Origin: Incurvaria masculella
Lineage: Eukaryota; Arthropoda; Insecta; Lepidoptera; Incurvariidae
NCBI GenBank assembly: GCA_946894095.1
Contig: OX335645.2
Coordinates: 14,841,001-14,905,000, forward strand
Length of the DNA stretch: 64,000 nt
Direction: 5' to 3'
Both the position numbers and the translations under genes were made by a program. Below the pieces are notes generated by a model. It was given only the letters and a program-made list of their open reading frames with translations. It was not told the origin of the DNA and did no database searches. Below are positions 56,326 through 64,000 of this stretch, in pieces. Within the stretch, counting starts at the first letter, position 1. Each line of letters begins with the position of its first letter.

Positions 56326-58639
56326 TGCTTGGTGTGTAAAATATTAATACATTTTCTTAAAAAATGTTTTAACACAGAATATGAGTATCCGATATATACA
56401 TTTAAAGGTTTCTAATATAGCTAGACCATCAATTCATCTGTCATCGTTTTTAAATTCCATAATAAATAGTAGTTATTTAAAAAATATATAAAATATCGTT
56501 TTACTTAAGCCCTAATGGAACTGAATGTATTCCGGTGTTATCACGCATTTAAGAAATAATAAAATCCACACTTTTTTAACTACATAACTAATTCTATTAA
56601 TAAATACAGAAATTGTTCCAATAATACATTGTTGTTTAGTAATTTTGTGAGAGGATTTCTAACATGTTCAAAAACATTATTATTACCTAAATAATGTAAA
56701 CAAAGTTACATAGACAATTTAAGTTTTCTGAAATAGAATCGGGAAGCGGTGTAGTGTTAAACGGTTACCATTGTGACGTTTTATATTATCTGCATATCAA
56801 ATAAATTAACAGAATTGGTTACATCTTTAAAGAAAGATATGAACAGTAGAGCACCCAGACTTGATTTCTAACGTAATTATTCCTGTTTTCCATCCGATAA
56901 TAACCGAGACAACTATCTGATCGCGAGTTTAGGAACAGAAACCAGCTATATAAAGCTAAGCTATTTTAACAAAGTACAATCAAATAACAATAACATTATT
57001 ATTTAATCTGTCTAAAGACAACAATCCAGAGCTTTGGCACTGAATTGATGTAATTATTAAAACATGTTCCATCATTGAATTTATTTTAGCAGATATATTA
57101 TTAAATATACAAGAAAATTCACATTCCAATTGAAAACTATGCCTAATTTTGAAATAGTAACCTATGGCTCTTATGGGCCCCAAAACCTTTGCCGCTAGGC
57201 AAAATGCTACATTAGTTAATTATCAATTTGTCCTCTACCTGCCTTTCTTATTACGATTGAATATTGTCCGATCGCTTTTATTCTGGGATTTCTAGCTAGA
57301 AGTATCGGACAGCAAGAAATACCGGAGTAATAGGGATGGTATAAATATTTATAGCAGGGGTAGAGTCTGTAATTGCAAACAAAAACAAAATTTGAGACAA
57401 TAAATTTCAGCAGTGACTGACATTTTTTTTGAACCATTGAAATGCTAACGTTTTGTCTTTGCCAATAAATTATCCCTATACAGATCTAATTCAAATGTTT
57501 TTCATCTAAGATTCAAAGCCTCTCGCAGCCTCAATCATTCTTATTGTGAACGTAACTTTTTAAAATTATTTCCAAGTTATAAGCGCCATCTATTGCAAGG
57601 CTACAAACGACGGTAAAAAAACCCCGGCGGAAAAATAGAAAAGACGACGTACAATATTGGGAAGCTTCCTTAAAAGCTTTCAGTGAAATTTCGCTGTGAC
57701 ACCGCTAGGTGGCGTTGCATGATTTAACTAATACATATGAAATATATGTTTTATTATACATGATATTAATAACCATGCCTGTAAAGTTAAAAACGTTTGG
57801 TTCTTTTTGCGTTATCTTCTGTTCAGGTTTAACACTTGTTTACATATTAAGTTCTATTTCATTTGGAATAACCTCTATTTAGGGAAACTTCAGATTAACT
57901 AATAACTCTAGCTTGTGAAACAAATTGTTTTCTAAAGTACTAAAATTATAACTTTTAATAATTTGTGTAAAATTTGAATAATATAGGTGCATATGTATCC
58001 TTCAGTCTCAACAATAGGTAAACGTCTTATCAAGGCTTGTCGGATTCCACCTGCCTTAATTCCAATACATTGTATAAAGTGCGCGAAGCCAAAAAAGGTT
58101 CCAGTATTTTCTTATAAAAGGATATTAAAAAGGACGGCACACAAACAAGCCTAAACGATCGATTTAACTAAGGCAAGAGTATTTTTCTTTCACGTTACCG
58201 TGGTTATATTAAATTTTATTTGCGTCATTCACACACACCGCGGAAAATAACAGTTTGTGATTGTATTAGTGGTGTATTGTACACGTAAGAACACGATTCA
58301 GTGGCACACAGATGCATAAAGTTGTGCATACATGTTGTATACACTCACCCATTTATTTGCGTGTGTGTACAGTAAAGCTCATCTCAAACACTTCTGCACA
58401 CCCTCGCTTGTTCAATAGGCGAACGTGCGCTGGGATTAGAACGCGTCCAAATAGCTTGGACGGATAATATGACCCATACAGCCTTCAGTCTACGACCTTA
58501 CTTCCTCTGTGTTGGCCGCCAGAGACGCATATAGAGACACTAACAATGTAGTGAATGTCTATATTGAGCAGGGCTTATAGATCACGCAAAACAATCAGAT
58601 GGATGATTTAAGAAAAATTTGACTACGAAAAAACGGTAG
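56326..58639. other. AT-rich interval without a supported gene
   Basis: Only short frames (67 and 73 codons). The block at 57298-57335 is the short repeat also seen at 49607. No gene, RNA or promoter is supported. Confidence 0.3.
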
Positions 58640-58800
58640 ACTGCGGAAATGAAATTAATAGGAAATATACTAGAAGACAAATATTCCGTGCTCATAAAGG
58701 AAAGGTCCTGACATGGGAACGAATTCCTCGGGAATCGGGTGTATTGGGCTAATGTTTTAACTGTGGATTATTAGCCATCCACGTCCAGTTACAAAAAAAT
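58640..58800 (+). mobile_element. SINE 3' part
   Basis: CCGTGCTCATAAAGGAAAGG, TCCTGACATGGGAACGAATT, GGGTGTATTGGGCTAATG and ATTAGCCATCCACGTCCAGT with an A-run; the head and upper body are absent. Confidence 0.65.
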
Positions 58801-58905
58801 CCAATGATTCAAATTAAATTGAGCGAAATGAAACCACGAAAAATCATATCTTCACTTCAAATAGGGATTAAATAACGACGCCCAACAACGCTTTTTATAC
58901 AAGAA

Positions 58906-59890
58906 CTAGCTGCGGTACCCGGTTCCGCTCGGGTTAGTGTCGGCTAAATTATTTCATGGATAAAAAGTAGCCCAGTGAGGTGGGGGAGGAAGTCGAGCAC
59001 GGGCAGACATGTGAGGGCAGACGCCATTGACCGTTGTGTGGCTTTGAATTAGATGAAACTTAGTACTCGTACATTTAACTACCCGGGAATTAGGAAGGCT
59101 AAATATAATTCAGTTCCACTTACGCTAAAATGTGGCTGTCATACAAACTGCAATGCTCTGCACGGCTCGGTGGGAGGGCAGCGGCTGAAGGGGGGGGGGG
59201 GGGGGGGGCGGCGGCAGAGCCGCTTACTTTTACTAATTGTATCGAAATACGGCTTGGTATTTCCCGCAACTTTAGGACTACTAGGCATCACGCTAAGTCG
59301 CCAGAGGTGCGACCAATAGAATAAAATCCTTGATAACCAATTACTTGATTTAGATGAGGATTGTATCTACGTCTAGCCTGATTCTACTCAAAACTTATAG
59401 GCTACATGATATAACGCTTCATTACCTGAAGACTGAGTAGTGAGTGTTAAATTCTTATAACTTGCGAACCACTTACCCGATTTATGTGCGTATTTTATCA
59501 ATGTATAGGATCTCTGGGAGCAGTCAGGTTCGATATGGGTTACTGTTTTCGATGTTGAGGCTGGCTGTGGGTTGGAGTCCTTGAAAACTTACCTACGTTA
59601 CACGTTACTTACTTACTAGGTGAGCAATGTAGCAGTGCAAGTGCAGAAAGGTTCTGGCGGCAAATGCTTTTTTTTAAAAAAATACTAAATTTAAACGAAG
59701 CTCGACATGGGAATTATTGGATGTTACTCACTAAATCATGCTTTTTCGGCTCGAACGATCTTGATTAAATTTGGTAGATGGATACATTATACTGGACCAG
59801 TTTTACCCTATTTAGGACCAGTGGGCTACTTTTTATCCATGAAATAATTTAGCCGACACTAACCCGAGCGGAGCCGGGTACTGCAGCTAG
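58906..59890. mobile_element. Composite of two inverted Helitron 3' ends
   Basis: The left end CTAGCTGCGGTACCCGGTTC, CGCTCGGGTTAGTGTCGGCT and the right end AGCCGACACTAACCCGAGCG, GAGCCGGGTACTGCAGCTAG are inverted copies over about 70 bp with two or three mismatches. Each carries the hairpin (ACCCGAGCGGAGCCGGGT) and terminal CTAG. The interior holds a 19-base G run (59190-59208) and a SINE head fragment (59555-59665). Confidence 0.7.
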
Positions 59891-59921
59891 TAATGCATAA
59901 TTATATTCGACGGGTTGGCTA

Positions 59922-60466
59922 TTAAGGCGGGCCTTCCCGCTCAACTCCTCATACAAACGTGGAAAGAAGATCATGCGCATAGTCCTTGTCGGAGATCCAA
60001 AATTATACTCAAAACACCTTTATTTGATCGAACTAGATGTCTGATGACCATTGGTATTGTAAAATAATGTTTGGTTTCTAAGTTATAAGGTCCGTAAGTT
60101 CGAATTTTTCGAGCGTTTCATACAATACATTGTGAGGTTGATTACTCAAAGATAAAATAAAAACATCTTGAAAAGATTAGTCATCAGACCTAGCTTGTTT
60201 CATCAAGATTTATAAATCAATGGTTTTTGTTAGATTTTTACTACAACGGTCGTGATTTACTTTTATCTATAAGTGGTTTTTAATTAATATTTTCATTAAT
60301 TTTACCAAATCGAACACTGCGCATTATCTGCTTTGTGTACATGTTGCGTACTCCTTATCATTGAGCCTGTCTTTTTCTTTGAAACAGAGAGGATCCCAGA
60401 GCGCAATAGCACGGTTTTGTACCGTGCCCGTGAAAGAGTTAGTCCCGCCGGGAAGGGCCACCTTAA
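59922..60466. mobile_element. TTAA-flanked MITE T1, copy 4
   Basis: TTAA-GGCGGGCCTTCCCGCTCA at the left and GGGAAGGGCCACC-TTAA at the right; 545 bp, collinear with copies 2 and 3. It lies 31 bp beyond the Helitron composite. Confidence 0.8.
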
Positions 60467-60611
60467 GCATTGGCGGCCCTTCTCAACGAATGTGATATGT
60501 ATGTAGAATCGACCACAAATCATGGGTTTTAAAAAGAACAGGGGCTATAGCCAGTCCTAGGTCAACCTATGTAAGTATTCTTTTTAATACTAAGAAGTAC
60601 ACTTAGTTGAA

Positions 60612-60690
60612 TACCGCGGTCTTTAGCTGATGATTCAGCCAGAATCGTCGGAGAAATTGAAAAAAGACGCTAGTTTTTCAAACATGCTAA
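60612..60690. repeat. Dispersed repeat F, short copy
   Basis: ATACCGCGGTCTTTAGCTGA, AATCGTCGGAGAAATTG and TTTTTCAAACATGC match the F pattern with internal deletions. Confidence 0.4.
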
Positions 60691-60799
60691 GCAAGTCCGT
60701 AGCTTCTTTTAACAAATTTGATATGATGTAGAATCTACCGTGAAGTTAGGACACATTATTTGATTAAAGAGAGCTGTAAAAATAACTAATTTATTAATA

Positions 60800-60870
60800 T
60801 GCTCCTAGGCTGGACCCGAACCAATAAACATAACTTCTGCGCGTGTTGCTTCTACCAATGTATGTCATGT
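60800..60870 (-). mobile_element. tRNA-like SINE head, possible
   Basis: On the minus strand TTGGTAGAAGCAACACG (A-box-like) is followed by TTGGTTCGGGTCC (B box). No body is attached. An inverted pair AGAGCTGTAAAAATAACT at 60769 and 60885 flanks it. Confidence 0.35.
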
Positions 60871-61852
60871 GAAGTATGTTGTAGAGTTATTTTTACAGCT
60901 CTCATTATTTTTACCCGACTAAGGTGAAGCAGAAGGACGGTTATGATTTTGACCGGTAAATAAGCATGCACGTTCATCTGTTCCCGCATAACTACTAAAC
61001 TGCTAATCATAATTCGACAACTGAGGTATCGTTGGAAGCGTCTTGATCGTCCGCTGGTCATAGGTAAATTTGATATATCGCCATATGCCACATTGATCAA
61101 AAGCCTATGATCACTTACTACTATTAGCCGGGTCTTCACCAAGTGTTACATGTTAATTTGCACTAAAAGGGCCTATATTACTAAAGTTCTGATTATCTTG
61201 TACTGGTATTGATTGCAAGCTGGTAAGATAGAGCCCTAATATGTGCCGATTAAGCTAATTAGCACAAGGTGAAAAAGGCCCTTAGAATGATTGTTTTATT
61301 GTGGGGTGTTGTAGTAGTATATATATAGTCTATATATAGTAGGTACGTCTATAATCTGAATATTTATTAAATATATACGTATAACTTGTTTATTGAATAG
61401 AAGATGTTAAAACTTAAAACCTTTTTAAGTGTGCATATAACAATGTCATACCTCTTACATAATTTTAGTTTTAAGATACTTACAGATTTTAGGCATAAGC
61501 TCTACTTTTTCTTACTCTGTGGCAACTGTTGTTGCATGTAGATAGTTGTACTTTTATTATGTTGATATGTTTTGTTTCTTTATCTATATGTGTTTGGTTG
61601 TCCTCAAATAAAAAATAAAAAGATAAACATTTAATAGTTTTTAACCACTAAAGATGAGTTTTTTTCCTGCTTTGGATTTTCAGAAGTCGAGTTTTTAATT
61701 GATGTGTTATTGCTGCATGGTCCATTATTTATAACTATCACATTCATTTTTCAAGGATTCAAATTTACATCAGAAGTAATTTACGATACAGAAATAACAA
61801 TTAAAAATGCCATGTAATCAGTAAAAATAATAAATAAAAGGTACAATAATAA
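60871..61852. other. Intergenic sequence, LINE-like tail near 61560-61625
   Basis: A 96-codon minus frame (60852-61142) has no recognisable content. AAGGGCCTATATTA at 61169 and AAGGCCCTTA at 61275 may be MITE ends. The A-rich stretch near 61607-61625 resembles a LINE 3' end. Confidence 0.3.
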
Positions 61853-62133
61853 AATAAACCGGCCAAGGGCGAGTCGGACTCGCCCACGAAGTGTTTCGTG
61901 CCATTATAAAAGATTAGACCCAAATAAATCACGTTTCTTGCTTGATGGCCGCATTATTTGTTCTTTTATTTTTATTGTTTATCGTTATAGCGGAAACATA
62001 AATACACACTCTTTAAAAATGTCAGCTGTATTAAGGTCCATGAGATACAGCCCTGTGACGGACAGACGGACGGACAGCGGAGGTTTATTAATAGGGTTCC
62101 ATTTCGCACCCTTTGGGTACGGAACCGTAAAAG
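61853..62133 (+). mobile_element. Dispersed repeat G, plus copy
   Basis: AAACCGGCCAAGGGCGAGTC at the left, ATACAGCCCTGTGACGGACA, the GGAC run, and TTTGGGTACGGAACCGTAAA at the right. Confidence 0.7.
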
Positions 62134-63309
62134 CCATCTTGACACCACTTATCACTCATCCGTATAACGTCATTAAGGGCGTGATGAGAGCCGATGGCGT
62201 TCAGTTTCGTAAGGAAGTAAGTAAACAACATTTAATTATATTTAAAAATAACCATAACGAGTTTCTAAAATAAAATAGTAAATATGTAGATTGATGGTCA
62301 AGCTATAGTTTAAAGATAAAACTGGAAGTCTCGGGTGCTTTGTGTTCTCAAAACAGCATAAACTTTCATAAAAAAAGCAAATAAGAGTAAACATGTAAAG
62401 CAACATAATGTCGACGTTAAAATATTCTGTTATAATGTCATGCTCATGCCGCCGATTCCTCGACAGTATCTGCCAGGTGCAGCCTCGCGTGTACTGCACC
62501 GTGCCACCCCGCGGCCGGCGCCCCTCCCCGCACCCCCCCCCCGCACCCGACGCTCCACTCATTTTCCACTAAACCTCGGCTGCGAGCGCGCGCCTCCGCC
62601 GCTACCCCGCGAGTAACGGCCGAACACTAATAAACCGGCCCCTACCCACTTTTGCCACAGCCTAATTGAAACATTGCGTATGAAAGTCCAAAAACATTAC
62701 GACTCCAAGACTCTACATTAATCAAAATTTTATTTTGCGGTGAAAACTGGTTGTTGTAAGAAAGTAATTGAGTGCATTTATCGTGTGTGTTCAGTGGTAG
62801 CGGGTGATTTTATATTGTGTGCTTTTCACTGAGGGTTGTGTGTTGCGGTGGCTTTACTACCGGAAGGTCGCGTGGGTGCTCTCCGACGTCCGCGCGGTGG
62901 AACGGGCAGGCACAATGACGGCGGCTCTGGGTCAGCTCTCACTAAGTATTTTAGAAATAGACAAGCCGATAAAGCCAACATTCTAGTTCGATGAGAATTT
63001 CATGGAAGTTCTGCGAAAATCTTATTTACGTACTATCTATGTCTTCACTTTTAATTTCTCTAAATTATATCTGTTATTTTCTGTTATGTGTTATGAATTC
63101 TAATTTATATTAAAAGTATGCTATTATTAATATTGCAAAATCTGGTAAGTATTTCGCAAAGAAAAAAACATCGGGTTGCTCCGTTCGTAAAAAGCTTTCG
63201 CATGGAAAATGTGTCCAGACTCGTTGAGTTGTGGAATAAAGCTCTCATAAAATTTTAAACTTTAATTTCTGATAGCAAATACCAAATACTTACCATTTAA
63301 TCAACTTAC
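62134..63309. other. Right-hand interval with a CpG-rich patch
   Basis: 62450-62640 is strongly GC/CpG-rich (including ten C at 62533-62542) and could mark a promoter-proximal region. Downstream, ATGACGGCGGCTCTGGGTCA (62914) opens a short frame after a run of 5'-UTR-like sequence, but no donor or second exon is clear, so no exon is called. Confidence 0.25.
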
Positions 63310-64000
63310 CACGTGTGATCGTAACCGTACTTCCTCATCTCCTGTGTCGCGATCTCTAGTGACTTGATTACTCGTAGCAGGGAATCGTCCGCAACATATG
63401 ATCTCAACTCGTTCGCGAACGACGGTCAGGAGACTCGAAAGCTGGACGTCATGGGCACTACTGCGTCGGGGGGATCCGCCAACAGAGGACATTACATGTT
63501 TTCTAGTGCGATAACCCTTCGGTAATTTAATAAAGCGATCCTGATGACCAATCTTTAGGTTATAGCAAAGGGAGCTGTTATTCCCAATATAACGTGCTGT
63601 AAAGATAACGAGGCCCGTCCCCAGCAGGTTCATGCGGATCGGTGTATTGTCTCGGTATTCTTAATGACGAGTGCCATGTGGCATGTCGGTGTCGAGGTTA
63701 GGTAGGTACCGGAGCTGTAATGCACGCTTATTCACATTCGGGACGTTCGATAGGCTAACTCTCATATCTCCAGTATAATGCTTGGAGCTGTTGGCAGACT
63801 CACTTCCTGGTGCACCCCACGGAAAGTTACTAGGTATGTTCGCTGTTCCAGAGAACAGTCCGAATGCAGCATGATTGCTAAGCAATGAACATTGAATATC
63901 TCTGCAGCTAACCAGATATCCATTTACAAGTGCGACCGAAATCTTTGAGGGACCGGAGGCCAAGTCGACGGTGGGCTCCCCTAATTCCACTGGTTTGGAC
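63310..64000 (-). pseudogene. Unidentified coding-like frame with one in-frame stop, runs off the right edge
   Basis: One minus-strand frame stays open from the window edge to 63310 apart from a single TAA at 63663-63661: about 112 codons before it and 117 after. Near 50 percent GC in AT-rich surroundings, and the frame ends at a consensus donor, CACGTG|GTAAGT (63309-63304), in phase 0. Products include KISVALVNGYLVSCRDIQC, PWGAPGSESANSSKHYTG and, after the stop, NLLGTGLVIFTARYIGNN. I recognise no family. It may be a host exon with a recent or assembly-borne stop, two separate exons, or an old insertion of foreign origin. Confidence 0.4.

Overview
This is AT-rich animal nuclear DNA, almost certainly from a moth or butterfly. 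The evidence is spliced genes with GT-AG introns, an intact mariner element, lepidopteran-type Helitrons ending in hairpin plus CTAG, tRNA-derived SINEs, RTE and CR1-like LINE debris, and many foldback MITEs. Nothing bacterial or plasmid-like is present, and I saw no CRISPR array, rRNA gene or free-standing tRNA gene.

Layout. The left 10 kb holds the only two host genes I can name. On the minus strand, running off the left edge, is the 5' exon of THG1L (tRNA-His guanylyltransferase). Divergent from it on the plus strand is a complete seven-exon ASCC1 gene (3104-9899). I assembled ASCC1 by matching intron phases; it gives a 356-residue protein with a KH domain followed by a two-histidine (2H) phosphoesterase-like domain. 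About 2.6 kb separates the two start codons, and that interval is largely filled with nested transposon debris. Both proteins act on nucleic acids (tRNA 5' maturation; the ASC-1 complex in alkylation repair and transcription), but nothing in the sequence shows a functional link beyond adjacency.

From 10 to 64 kb the window is intergenic or long-intron sequence dominated by repeats. I recognise: one SINE family (about 15 pieces) whose common body carries different tRNA-like heads; three MITE families in which every complete copy is bounded by TTAA (piggyBac-like target site); a long-TIR MITE with a GGAGGTC terminus (4 copies); a foldback MITE starting near CAGTCTGAGTT (4 copies); several one-off palindromic MITEs; a dispersed repeat with a GTGCGAGTCGGACTCGC end (6 copies); Helitron copies, one with internal tandem repeats and one inverted-end composite; LINE fragments; and one full-length mariner (54449-55728) with an uninterrupted 341-residue DD34D transposase. 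Several insertions are nested, so relative ages can be read directly.

Weakly supported possible exons lie at 42835-42886, 53320-53400 and 63310-64000. The last is a coding-like minus-strand stretch interrupted by one stop and ending at a consensus splice donor; I could not identify it. I found no convincing undescribed multi-gene system. The most useful leads are the TTAA-MITE families, the modular SINE heads, the intact mariner and the unidentified right-edge reading frame.
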